Positions 7,374 through 14,880 are shown, counted from the stretch's first letter. The stretch is 15,704 nt of DNA from a bacterium (GCA_004559785.1 SFXD01000051.1:1-15704), one strand, 5' to 3'. Numbers and translations: made by a program. Notes: generated from the sequence alone by a model not told the origin.

Positions 7374-7454
7374 GGCACGGGAGGGAAATCCACTTCCCTC
7401 GGGAGGAAAAAATATTTTCCTCGGGAGGAAAAAAAATCACGCCCCTCCCATGCC
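7374..7454 (-). terminator. Complex terminator/3' structure of the glycoside hydrolase operon
   Basis: On the minus strand, 33 bases after the GH78-like stop codon, a 12-bp stem (7443-7454 with 7374-7385, complete if one G-U is allowed) encloses a series of alternating arms. One of these is TTTTCCTC-CC-GAGGAAAA followed by TATTTTTT, which is a recognisable intrinsic terminator. Further complementary arms at 7403-7410 and 7381-7400 allow several competing hairpins. Confidence 0.65.
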
Positions 7455-7486
7455 CTGTCGGCTACACGGTTACACGTACGCCTCGG

Positions 7487-9769
7487 CTACCGCTTGCTGC
7501 ACCTAAACTTGTACTTGCCCTGAGGGAGCAACAGGCACTTGCGTCCCTCGCGCTGCACCGACGGGTCGTCGCACACGTACTTGCCGAACTTGCCGCCAAG
7601 GGTGGGAGCCTCATCTGCAGGCAGGTAGAAGTATGCCGTAGTTCCTGAGGGGACGGTCAGCTCGTATTGTATGCTTTCGCCACTACGCTTGAACGACGAG
7701 CATACCATGCCCCTGACCGTAGGTATGGAGATGGATGCCGTGCCGAAATCAGTAGGCTGCGGGCATACCGTGAAGGTGCTCCACCCTGGCTCCCTGACGG
7801 CCACTCCCATCAGATATTGCGCAATGACGGTAAGCGGGCCTCCGCTCCAGGCGTGGTTGACGGTACCTTCGCCGAAGACATCCTGTCCCAGCCCCCAACC
7901 TTCGTAGAGGGTGGAGAAACGCGAGTCCCTGACCATATCCCCGTAACGCTCGCGGCATCGCTGCATGGCATACTCGGGATAACCCATGATAAAGAGCGAC
8001 TCCATGACGTACTTCTCCATGTAGGGGCTGGCGTGGCGTGTGGACTGCAGGAAGCGGTAGATGCTGTCGTATTTGTCCTTGCCTGCTATGCCTGCCACCA
8101 CTGCCAGAGCCTGCACGCGGTCGTCGTCCTCTCCCTTGTGGGACGGATGGCGGTACGAGCGTCCGTTCCAGCATGCCTCGAAGCCTTCCTTGACCCTTGC
8201 CATGGTTTTCCTATACGCTTCGGCCTCGGCGGGGTATCCAAGCAACAGCGCCATGTTGGAGGCGGCATCCAGGGCAATGTAGTGCCATCCGGCATACAGC
8301 AGGCGTATGTCCCTGTGGTCGCCCCAGTCTCCCCAGTCCCATGCGCCATGACGCTCGGCGGTGAGACCCGATGGTTCCTCTATCTTCCAGTTTGCGAGAT
8401 ATTTCTTGATGTAGGGGTATGCCATCCTTATGGTGGCAGTGTCGCCCGTATTCATGAAGTAGTGCCAGATGCCGTACCTGCCTACGCTGGAGAGCATCTG
8501 GGCAGGCAGTTCGGAATCGTAGTTGCCCGGTATGGGGCTGTGGGGAATGCCGTCCTTGTTCTGGAAGTTGCACAATTCGTATATTCCCTTGCGCATTAAG
8601 CTGTGTACCTGTGTATCGTATGTGTAGAAGCACTCTCCCATCATGATGCATATATCTCCCCACCACTGGGCGCGCTCCCTGTCAGGACAGTCGAAGAAGG
8701 TGTCGCGCATATTGACGTACAGCGTGCGCAAACCCTTGCGCCAGAAACGGCAGAAGAATTCGTCATCGCATGTGAACGTTCCCTCCGGCACGGTATTGAA
8801 TCCTGTCTCGCGTACCTGCAGGCTTACCGAACTTACATCAAAGCCATGAGGTACGATGACGTGCAACTCGTCACCACTAATCCATCCAAGTGATTCGTAT
8901 TGCTGTTCTCCCTGCCTTGTGACGTACTCTGCTACAACGCACCATTCTGTGCCTATTTTAATATGGTCAGACTGCAACCTTATCAGTGTTCCTCCCTTAG
9001 GGTCGTTGAGGCTGATGTATGGAGTGTACTGCATGTTGTACGGAAGCCTTGCCTGCAAGGTGTCGTTGTCTTCTCCTTGCCGCACCACATAGTTCACAGG
9101 TGTAAGCCCATAGTCCTCCCAGAGAGGTACAGGGCGTGGGTGAAGTTTGTTCCATGGCTTGCTTCCCGCCTGCCCCAGTTCCACGGACGGGTGCATGTTT
9201 GCCAGCTTGGCTATCTGCCGTGTCTGCCAGCCATCCATTTCGAGCTTCCCGTCAAAGCGTATGTTGCTCTCGGAGAGCCTGTAGTTGGGCTCTGGAGCCT
9301 GCGCCGTACCGTAGGCAAGGTACTTGGCAGACATCCACGAAGCGTCTGAGTGCAGCCCTATCGAAGGCGAGTCGAACAGGAGTCCGCTCTTGCCGCTGCT
9401 GATGTGGGAGAATCCCGTCTTGCCGAAGTAGCATACCAGCACGGCTATGGAGTTGTCGCCTTTGTGCAGGTAGGGTGCGAGGTCGACGGTATCATAATAG
9501 GAGTCCGTGGGATTGGGTCCTCGCTTTAGCCCTCCCTCGAACACGGCAAGCTCGCCGTTCACCCACAGCCAGTACTTGCTGTCTGCCGCAATGCTTGCCA
9601 AAACCTCCCCCTTGACCTTGTCTACGTGCACGTCCTTGCGGAATGCTATCCAGGTGTTGGGGTTGTTGATGTTTGGATGACTTGCCGTTATCCACCGGGC
9701 CTTGTCGGAGAACCCTGCCGCCCACGCATGCGATGCGACAAGCAGGAATAGTGCCATTAGTTTCCTCAT
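7487..9769 (-). CDS. Exported GH78-like glycoside hydrolase (putative alpha-L-rhamnosidase)
   Basis: 760 residues with an N-terminal signal peptide (basic MRK, hydrophobic core, probable cleavage after AWA at 15-17), so it is probably periplasmic or exported. Residues about 20-150 form a beta-sandwich like the N-terminal domains of alpha-L-rhamnosidases (FRKDVHV, WLWVNGE, YYDTVDLAPYL). The (alpha/alpha)6 catalytic domain follows from about 335. DCPDRERAQWWGD at 360-372 corresponds to the GH78 motif whose glutamate is the general acid (Glu365 here). LYEGWG (621-626) and NHAWSGGP (638-645) match the C-terminal active-site region, with Glu623 as candidate base. A small beta domain closes the protein. 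Expected reaction: inverting hydrolysis of terminal alpha-L-rhamnose from plant glycans. It is the second gene of a two-gene operon, 25 bases after the GH127-like gene. Exact substrate is unproven. Confidence 0.88.
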   Translation of the reverse strand: MRKLMALFLLVASHAWAAGFSDKARWITASHPNINNPNTWIAFRKDVHVDKVKGEVLASIAADSKYWLWVNGELAVFEGGLKRGPNPTDSYYDTVDLAPYLHKGDNSIAVLVCYFGKTGFSHISSGKSGLLFDSPSIGLHSDASWMSAKYLAYGTAQAPEPNYRLSESNIRFDGKLEMDGWQTRQIAKLANMHPSVELGQAGSKPWNKLHPRPVPLWEDYGLTPVNYVVRQGEDNDTLQARLPYNMQYTPYISLNDPKGGTLIRLQSDHIKIGTEWCVVAEYVTRQGEQQYESLGWISGDELHVIVPHGFDVSSVSLQVRETGFNTVPEGTFTCDDEFFCRFWRKGLRTLYVNMRDTFFDCPDRERAQWWGDICIMMGECFYTYDTQVHSLMRKGIYELCNFQNKDGIPHSPIPGNYDSELPAQMLSSVGRYGIWHYFMNTGDTATIRMAYPYIKKYLANWKIEEPSGLTAERHGAWDWGDWGDHRDIRLLYAGWHYIALDAASNMALLLGYPAEAEAYRKTMARVKEGFEACWNGRSYRHPSHKGEDDDRVQALAVVAGIAGKDKYDSIYRFLQSTRHASPYMEKYVMESLFIMGYPEYAMQRCRERYGDMVRDSRFSTLYEGWGLGQDVFGEGTVNHAWSGGPLTVIAQYLMGVAVREPGWSTFTVCPQPTDFGTASISIPTVRGMVCSSFKRSGESIQYELTVPSGTTAYFYLPADEAPTLGGKFGKYVCDDPSVQREGRKCLLLPQGKYKFRCSKR

Positions 9770-9794
9770 GATTCGTATGTATTATAGATTGATG

Positions 9795-11648
9795 TTACCA
9801 ATATCCCTTTATCTCGCCGCCGTCTGGCTGGCTGGGAGTGTAGAGCATGGGCAGCCACACGCGGTAACGCTCACGCTCGTCCCAGCGGCTTCCCGCCGAG
9901 GCAAAGTCGCAAAGTCGTATCTGGCAGTCGTCCACTCCTCCCTCGGCATACCCGCCTCTCAGTGCCGGCAGCCCAAGCGTGAGCCATACGCCCTGTGGCG
10001 AATCCACGAGTCCCGCATCCACGTATCCTCCCTCGGCGGGGGAAACGGTGATGCACTCGTCCACGTCGCCGTCAGCAAACTGCGAGTACCTCGCAAACAC
10101 CACCGGTCCGCGCTCGAAAGCCGCCATGCGGTCGAGCCTCGTCATGCGCGTCCGCATGTCAAGCGTGAGCGTGACCTTGTCTCCTTGCGCCCAGTCGCGC
10201 CCGATGGTGCAGTACGTGCCCGGGCGTACGTCCGCCACGGGTTGCCCGTTGACCTCCACCGTGGCCTGTTTGCTCCAGGCTGGTATGCGCAGGTTCAGTG
10301 TCATGTGGACGGACTTGGCGGGGTTGACTGACAACGTCACCGTACCAGTCTTAGGATAGTCTGTCACCTGCTCTATCCTGACGGGGGTCTTGCCCACGTT
10401 GATTTCCGCCTTGGAAGGAACGTAGAGGTTTACGTCGAGGACGTTGCCCTCGGACATCCTGTACATCACCCTTGGTATCATGGCAAAGGCACGCGGCGCA
10501 TTGGCGTTGCAGCAGTTCATCCTGACGTCGCATTGGTTCTCGCCCTCGCGCCTGAATCCCTCCAGCGGGGTGTATTTCACGATTTGGCTGGCATCGTCCC
10601 TCATGCTCGCCATGAGCGCATTGTACATGGTACGCTCTATCTGGTCGGCATACCTGCTGTCGTGCGACAGTTCGAGGAGCCTCTCGCAGAACTGCATCCA
10701 GGTGAACGTGACGCAGGTCTCCATTGTGTGTATGGTAGGCACGTGCTGCTTCAGCCTTCCTCCATACCAGCACTCCATGGCGGCACCCGAGCCGCAGATG
10801 TTGATTTCCTCGTCCACTATGTGCCCGTATGCCTTAACTGCGGCATCGAGCAGTGCCTGGTCGCCAGTCTCCTTGTACAGCTCCAGCATTCCCACGTAGC
10901 AGGACATCATCTCGTATGCCTTCTGCCCGTTCTCGAAGCTCCACCATCCATGTCCCTGCGAGAGCGGGAAGCGTTGCGCCACGGGCACGTCGCACTTTTC
11001 CACCAGCTTGTGGCTCTTCTCTCCGTCTGCCACTATGTACTTGGCAAAGTCCAGGTATTCCGCACGTTTGGTGGCACGGTACATGTACATCACCGGCTCC
11101 AGTATGCTGCAAGGAGGCATGCCGCGGTAGTATCCCGTCTCATAGATGTGCTTCTTGCCCTCGCCTATCTGCGACATGGTATAGTCCAGCAGCTTGCATG
11201 CCGAGCGCAGCACGCGCTTGTCACCCGTCAGCCCGTACCATTTTACGAGTCCCAGCAGGGTGTACTTCCTGCCCCACACGTCCCATCCTGCCAGCTGATG
11301 CTCCTTGTCGTAGTCGCCTATGTATCCGTCCGGCAACTGCGCCGCCACCATCTTCTCCTGCGAATCCTTTATCTTGGCATACAGCGCGGGGTCGTGGTTG
11401 TACTGGTAGGATGCCATGGCTCCCTGCACCCACTTTCCCCAGAACTCGCTTGCCCACCGGTTCTGTACCTCGTCCTGCTTGAGGAAAGGCTCGATCAGTT
11501 CGTCTACGTCCTGCCCCATCACTCTCTGCCTGATGCAGTCGTGCACGCGTCCGCCGATGTACCCATCCATGCTTACGTTGCGTATCTCTGCCCTGCATGT
11601 CATTGCGAATATGGCAAACGATGCCAAATGTAATAGTCTACTTTTCAT
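9795..11648 (-). CDS. Exported GH127-family glycoside hydrolase (beta-L-arabinofuranosidase-like)
   Basis: 617 residues from the ATG at 11648. The frame continues to a TTG at 11657, but the ATG gives a normal signal peptide (MKSRLLHLASFAIFAMTCRA). The protein matches the DUF1680/GH127 fold (PF07944): an (alpha/alpha)6 barrel over about 20-400, then beta-sandwich regions. The family's unusual Zn-thiolate site is visible: Glu310 and Cys312 in METCVT, and Cys379-Cys380 in NCCNAN. These are equivalent to E338, C340, C417 and C418 of Bifidobacterium HypBA1, where the first cysteine of the pair is the nucleophile. Expected activity is retaining cleavage of beta-L-arabinofuranose or a related sugar; GH127 and relatives also include enzymes for rarer pectic sugars, so the substrate is uncertain. 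It is the first gene of the operon with the GH78-like enzyme. A cysteine at signal position 21 lacks a good lipobox context. Confidence 0.9.
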   Translation of the reverse strand: MKSRLLHLASFAIFAMTCRAEIRNVSMDGYIGGRVHDCIRQRVMGQDVDELIEPFLKQDEVQNRWASEFWGKWVQGAMASYQYNHDPALYAKIKDSQEKMVAAQLPDGYIGDYDKEHQLAGWDVWGRKYTLLGLVKWYGLTGDKRVLRSACKLLDYTMSQIGEGKKHIYETGYYRGMPPCSILEPVMYMYRATKRAEYLDFAKYIVADGEKSHKLVEKCDVPVAQRFPLSQGHGWWSFENGQKAYEMMSCYVGMLELYKETGDQALLDAAVKAYGHIVDEEINICGSGAAMECWYGGRLKQHVPTIHTMETCVTFTWMQFCERLLELSHDSRYADQIERTMYNALMASMRDDASQIVKYTPLEGFRREGENQCDVRMNCCNANAPRAFAMIPRVMYRMSEGNVLDVNLYVPSKAEINVGKTPVRIEQVTDYPKTGTVTLSVNPAKSVHMTLNLRIPAWSKQATVEVNGQPVADVRPGTYCTIGRDWAQGDKVTLTLDMRTRMTRLDRMAAFERGPVVFARYSQFADGDVDECITVSPAEGGYVDAGLVDSPQGVWLTLGLPALRGGYAEGGVDDCQIRLCDFASAGSRWDERERYRVWLPMLYTPSQPDGGEIKGYW

Positions 11649-11719
11649 AGCGGTCAACTTCTTTACCTATTAGTACAAATTCTGTGTTTCGACATAACCC
11701 TAAGGCTCATGTTTGGTAA

Positions 11720-11727
11720 CAAAGATA
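11720..11727 (-). promoter_or_regulatory. Candidate -7 element of the glycoside hydrolase operon
   Basis: The minus strand reads TATCTTTG, matching TAnnTTTG, about 72 bases before the ATG of the GH127-like gene. No convincing TTTG lies at the -33 distance. That would be consistent with a promoter needing an activator, but it could also mean the match is fortuitous. Confidence 0.4.
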
Positions 11728-11823
11728 CTAATAACATTGCACAATTATGGTACACGAGGCAAACTTTTTTCCCATTGCGTATAAAAATGTCTGTAGGAAA
11801 TGCCTTTTCTTGCAAAAAAAGCG

Positions 11824-11831
11824 TAACTTTG
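11824..11831 (+). promoter_or_regulatory. Candidate -7 element of corA
   Basis: TAACTTTG matches TAnnTTTG and is followed by the purine/GC start context often seen in this group (GCGGC). The inferred transcription start near 11838 gives a leader of about 157 bases before corA. The -33 element is not recognisable. Confidence 0.5.
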
Positions 11832-11837
11832 CGGCTG

Positions 11838-11994
11838 CAAATCATAAAACGAAACAATTAATTACGTAAAATGGACGACTATCACGCGGATAAAATGATT
11901 TTGTAGAAGCCCGGTGCGCATGGCAAGGCCAGCTCTGGGCTCGAGAACCCATCTGTGCGAATCTTACTGATGTACGATATAGGAGATACAAGCT
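11838..11994 (+). promoter_or_regulatory. Structured corA leader with short upstream ORF
   Basis: The leader holds an 11-codon ORF (ATG 11871, stop 11904-11906, MDDYHADKMIL) followed by a GC-rich foldable segment. Fold A pairs AGCCC (11908-11912) with GGGCT (11937-11941), with TGGC/GCCA (11921-11924, 11928-11931) inside. Fold B pairs GCGCATGG (11916-11923) with CCAT-CT-GTGC (11949-11958). The two share bases and exclude each other. AGGAG at 11981-11985 precedes the corA ATG by nine bases, a clear Shine-Dalgarno site in a genome that rarely shows them. Control of corA by this leader is inferred; I do not recognise a known riboswitch class. Confidence 0.4.
11871..11906 (+). CDS. Possible leader peptide upstream of corA (11 aa)
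   Basis: ATG followed by ten codons and TAG encodes MDDYHADKMIL. It lies inside the inferred corA leader and ends immediately before the segment that can form two alternative stems. That is the geometry of a translation-coupled leader peptide, and enterobacterial Mg2+ transporter genes (corA with corL, mgtA with mgtL) are known to use such peptides. No Shine-Dalgarno site precedes it, and an ORF this short can occur by chance. Confidence 0.25.
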   Translation: MDDYHADKMIL

Positions 11995-12921
11995 ATGCGA
12001 ACATACTGGAATACTGCAAATGGTCTGCGTACCATCGACAACTGGATGCCCAATTGCTGGGTGCAGGTAACTTGCCCTTCACAGGATGACGTCGACTTCC
12101 TGGAGAAAACGCTCAAGATACCGGATTACTACGTTTCCGACATTGCCGATACCGACGAGAGAGCCCGTTACGACATAGACGACGGATGGATTCTCATCAT
12201 CCTGCGTATACCCTACGTGAAGGAAACCAAGAGCCGCACGCCCTTCACCACCATCCCCATGGGTATCATACTGAAGGGTGACGTACTCGTCACGGTGTGC
12301 AACTTCGAGACCAACATGATGATAGACTTCGTAACATACCAGCAGAAGAGGGGACTCGGATTCACCGACTCCGTGGATATGATATTCCGCCTCTTCCTGT
12401 GCAGCGCGGTGTGGTACCTGAAACGGCTGAAGCAAATCAACGTGCTCATCGAAAAGGCAAAGCAGAACCTCGACAGGGACGTGAACAACGCCGACCTCAT
12501 CTCGCTAAGCCGACTGCAGGACAGCCTCACATACTTTATCACCTCGATAAGGGGCAACGAGAACCTGCTATCGAAACTGAAGTTCAAACTTCCCATTGAC
12601 GAACTCGACGCCGACATGATAGAAGACGTCAACATCGAGATGAGCCAGGCAAGGGAAACCACCAACATCTACTCCAACATCCTCGCCTCTACCATGGACA
12701 CCTATGCCAGCATCATCAACAACAACATGAGCGGAGTAATGAAGATGCTGACAAGCATCAGCATCATACTGATGTTCCCAACGCTGATAGCCAGCCTCTT
12801 CGGAATGAACCTCGTCAACGGCATGGAGACGGCATGGTGGGGATTCCCGCTGGCACTGGCACTTTCGGTGGGAGTAACCGTGATATTCCTATGGTATTTC
12901 AAGAGAAGAACGTGGATTTAG
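11995..12921 (+). CDS. corA: CorA-family magnesium transporter
   Basis: 308-residue homopentameric inner-membrane divalent cation channel of the CorA family, expected to import Mg2+ (possibly Co2+ or Ni2+). The N-terminal cytoplasmic alpha/beta domain covers about 1-130, the long stalk helix about 140-250, TM1 about 250-269 and TM2 about 284-302. The signature GMN is at 270-272 (SLFGMNLVNG), and a short basic C-terminus (KRRTWI) faces the cytoplasm as in the family. In the periplasmic loop the sequence after GMN is NGMETAWWG, with a single acidic residue. The start at 11995 is supported by AGGAG nine bases upstream. It is preceded by a structured leader and followed 113 bases later by the DUF349 gene on the same strand. 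Confidence 0.95.
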   Translation: MRTYWNTANGLRTIDNWMPNCWVQVTCPSQDDVDFLEKTLKIPDYYVSDIADTDERARYDIDDGWILIILRIPYVKETKSRTPFTTIPMGIILKGDVLVTVCNFETNMMIDFVTYQQKRGLGFTDSVDMIFRLFLCSAVWYLKRLKQINVLIEKAKQNLDRDVNNADLISLSRLQDSLTYFITSIRGNENLLSKLKFKLPIDELDADMIEDVNIEMSQARETTNIYSNILASTMDTYASIINNNMSGVMKMLTSISIILMFPTLIASLFGMNLVNGMETAWWGFPLALALSVGVTVIFLWYFKRRTWI

Positions 12922-12923
12922 CG

Positions 12924-12931
12924 TAGTTTTG
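12924..12931 (+). promoter_or_regulatory. Candidate -7 element for the DUF349 gene
   Basis: TAGTTTTG fits TAnnTTTG and begins 2 bases after the corA stop codon. A poor -33 match (TTTC at 12897-12900, 23-base spacer) lies inside corA. If used, the leader before the DUF349 gene would be about 97 bases and would contain both copies of the 20-bp direct repeat. Confidence 0.35.
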
Positions 12932-12943
12932 AGAAAAAAAATT

Positions 12944-13014
12944 ACCATTTGTTAGGAACGAAAGATTATTTTGCTTTATTTTGCGCCTACTATAACCATT
13001 TTTTAGGAATCAAA
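12944..13014. repeat. Two 20-bp direct repeats upstream of the DUF349 gene
   Basis: ACCATTTGTTAGGAACGAAA (12944-12963) and ACCATTTTTTAGGAATCAAA (12995-13014) match at 17 of 20 positions, with starts 51 bases apart. Between them TTATTTTGC occurs twice (12966-12974 and 12976-12984). The region is non-coding and AT-rich. The repeats could be protein-binding sites, duplicated promoter DNA or leader RNA elements. Confidence 0.6.
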
Positions 13015-13034
13015 TTCTCAATTAATAACAGATA

Positions 13035-14849
13035 ATGATGGACTCTTTAGAGACGACGAACGAGACTACTGCCATAGAGCAGCCTTCTGAGATTGGTACG
13101 GAGAACATGCAGCAAGTGGAAAACGAATCGCCTGCCAGGGAATACTCCAGCAAGCAGCAAGTGGTGGAAAGGGCAAAGGCCATAGCCGAAAGCGGAGACA
13201 AAGGTGACAGGCAGGAACTGGACTTGCTGAAGTCACTCTTCTACAAATTCCACAACATCGAACTGCAGGAAGCACACAAGGAATACATCGAAGCCGGCGG
13301 AGACCCAGAACAGTTCGTTCCGCAAATTGACCCGCTCGAGCCCGAATTCAGGGCAGCAATGCAGACAATACGCGAACACAGGGCTACCATACAGGAAGAA
13401 CAGGAACGCATCAAGGCACAGAACCTCAAACGCAAGCTGGAAATCCTGGAACGCATACAGCAAATGGCATCCACGCCGGAAGAAGCCAACCAGACCTTCG
13501 AGGAATTCAAGGCACTACAGGCAGAATGGAAGGAACTAAAGGCCGTGCCAGCCGAGAAAGCAACGGAACTGTGGAAGAACTACCAACTATACGTGGAGAA
13601 ATTCTACGACCTGCTGAAACTCGGGCACGAACTGAGGGACTACGACTTCAGGAAGAACCTTGAGGTGAAGACACGACTCTGCGAGCAGGCAGAGGCCCTC
13701 GCCGAGGAAACCGACGTGATACAGGCCTTCAACCAACTGCAATCCCTACACCAGGAGTGGAAGGAGACAGGACCCGTAGCAAAGGAACTGCGCGAGGAAA
13801 TATGGACGCGATTCAAGAATGCCTCCACAGTGATAAACAAACGCCACCAAGAACACTTCGAGGCCATCAAGGCAACAGAAGAGGAAAACCTAAGGCAGAA
13901 GACCTCCCTTTGCGAACGACTGGAGGCTATTTGCACCGACACCCTGAAGACATTCGCCGACTGGGACACCGTCACAAAGCAAATCATCGACCTGCAGACA
14001 GAATGGAAGAAGATTGGCTTTGCACCACAGAAAATGAACACTGCCATATTCGAGAGGTTCAGGAAGGGATGCGACGCCTTCTTCGGACAGAAGGCACAGT
14101 TCTTCCAGAATATGAAGGAAGAACTAAACTCAAACCTCGCCAAGAAGAAGGAACTCGTGGAGAAGGCAGAGGCTCTGATGGACAGCACCGACTGGAAAAC
14201 TACGGGAGACACCCTCGTCAAACTGCAAAAGCAGTGGAAAGAGATTGGTGCCGTGCCACGCAAGTACTCCGACGCCCTGTGGAAACGCTTCGTAGGAGCA
14301 TGCGACCACTTCTTCGAGGCTAAGCAGGCAGCCACGGCAGACGTGCGCAACGAGGAGAAAGCCAACATGCAGAGCAAGCAATCCATCATCGAACAACTGC
14401 AAGCCCTGGCAGAACAAGAGGAAGGCAACATCATACAGAAGGTAAAGGAACTGCAGCAGCAATGGAATGAAATAGGACACGTGCCGTTCCGCGAGAAAGA
14501 CAGGCTGTACAAGGAGTACAGAGCCATTTGCGACAGGATATACGATGCCTTCGGAGCTTCCCAGGCTAAGAAGAGACTCAACAACTTCCGCACCAACATA
14601 GCACAGAAGATGGAGAAGGAGGGCGGAAGCCTCGCACAGGAGAAACAACGCATGATGCGAGCCTACGAACGCATGCGCGACGAAATAAAGACGTACGAGA
14701 ACAACCTCTGCTTCCTGACTACCAGCAGCAAGAAAGGCAACACACTGGTAGAGACCATGAGGAAGAAGATGGACAAGCTGCGCGACGAGCTCAACCTTCT
14801 GGCAGAGAAGATAAAGGCTGTGGATGAGCAAATCAATGCCGGCGAATAG
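13035..14849 (+). CDS. DUF349 repeat protein (five tandem repeats)
   Basis: 604 residues, acidic N-terminus (1-40), largely helical and soluble, with no signal peptide or membrane segment. Five DUF349 repeats (PF03993) of about 77-82 residues are recognisable by their conserved W: Trp165 (EWKELKAVP), Trp242 (EWKETGPV), Trp324 (EWKKIGFAP), Trp401 (QWKEIGAVP) and Trp477 (QWNEIGHVP). Each is followed by an aromatic/basic helix such as LWKRFVGACDHFF. The last 80 residues form a coiled coil. The family is widespread in Bacteroidetes with no established biochemical role that I know of; cytoplasmic scaffolding or nucleic-acid contact would be guesses. The start is ATGATG at 13035, so 13038 is equally possible. 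It follows corA on the same strand and ends before a 12-bp hairpin. Confidence 0.92.
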   Translation: MMDSLETTNETTAIEQPSEIGTENMQQVENESPAREYSSKQQVVERAKAIAESGDKGDRQELDLLKSLFYKFHNIELQEAHKEYIEAGGDPEQFVPQIDPLEPEFRAAMQTIREHRATIQEEQERIKAQNLKRKLEILERIQQMASTPEEANQTFEEFKALQAEWKELKAVPAEKATELWKNYQLYVEKFYDLLKLGHELRDYDFRKNLEVKTRLCEQAEALAEETDVIQAFNQLQSLHQEWKETGPVAKELREEIWTRFKNASTVINKRHQEHFEAIKATEEENLRQKTSLCERLEAICTDTLKTFADWDTVTKQIIDLQTEWKKIGFAPQKMNTAIFERFRKGCDAFFGQKAQFFQNMKEELNSNLAKKKELVEKAEALMDSTDWKTTGDTLVKLQKQWKEIGAVPRKYSDALWKRFVGACDHFFEAKQAATADVRNEEKANMQSKQSIIEQLQALAEQEEGNIIQKVKELQQQWNEIGHVPFREKDRLYKEYRAICDRIYDAFGASQAKKRLNNFRTNIAQKMEKEGGSLAQEKQRMMRAYERMRDEIKTYENNLCFLTTSSKKGNTLVETMRKKMDKLRDELNLLAEKIKAVDEQINAGE

Positions 14850-14880
14850 CCAGTGCACGCAAATTCAGCCTGCAATTATA

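Larger units (their letters stand above)
11649..11870. other. Divergent promoter region between the hydrolase operon and corA
   Basis: AT-rich intergenic DNA containing a candidate -7 element for the hydrolase operon (minus strand, 11720-11727) and one for corA (plus strand, 11824-11831), about 100 bases apart. Between them are A/T tracts (11763-11770, 11814-11820) but no clear palindromic operator. The rest of the gap up to 11994 is the corA leader, listed separately. Confidence 0.6.

Noticed and set aside
7381..7432. CRISPR-like or tandem repeat reading of the GAGGAAAA/TTTTCCTC arms
   Set aside because: The units are short, alternate in orientation and lack spacers of regular length, so they fit nested hairpins rather than an array.
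7187..7440. Two minus-strand ORFs whose ends read like GFEPETPSLK
   Set aside because: They are antisense to tRNA-Lys; this peptide is a well-known artefact of translating the T-arm and anticodon arm of tRNA genes.
10533..11633. 366-codon plus-strand open frame opposite the GH127-like gene
   Set aside because: His/Val/Leu-rich shadow typical of the antisense of a high-GC gene; no domain or start signal.
11649..11657. TTG start for the GH127-like gene at 11657
   Set aside because: The ATG at 11648 gives a standard signal peptide with basic residues at the N-terminus; the extension adds nothing recognisable.
11907..11994. M-box or other known Mg2+ riboswitch in the corA leader
   Set aside because: I could not match the conserved cores of a known class by eye; reported only as an unclassified structured leader.
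11970..12089. 39-codon ORF overlapping the corA start out of frame
   Set aside because: No own ribosome site and most of its length lies inside corA; probably a chance frame, although it spans the corA AGGAG.
13640..14653. 337-codon minus-strand open frame opposite the DUF349 gene
   Set aside because: Ser/Cys/Phe-rich shadow of Glu/Lys codons on the true strand; no family resemblance.
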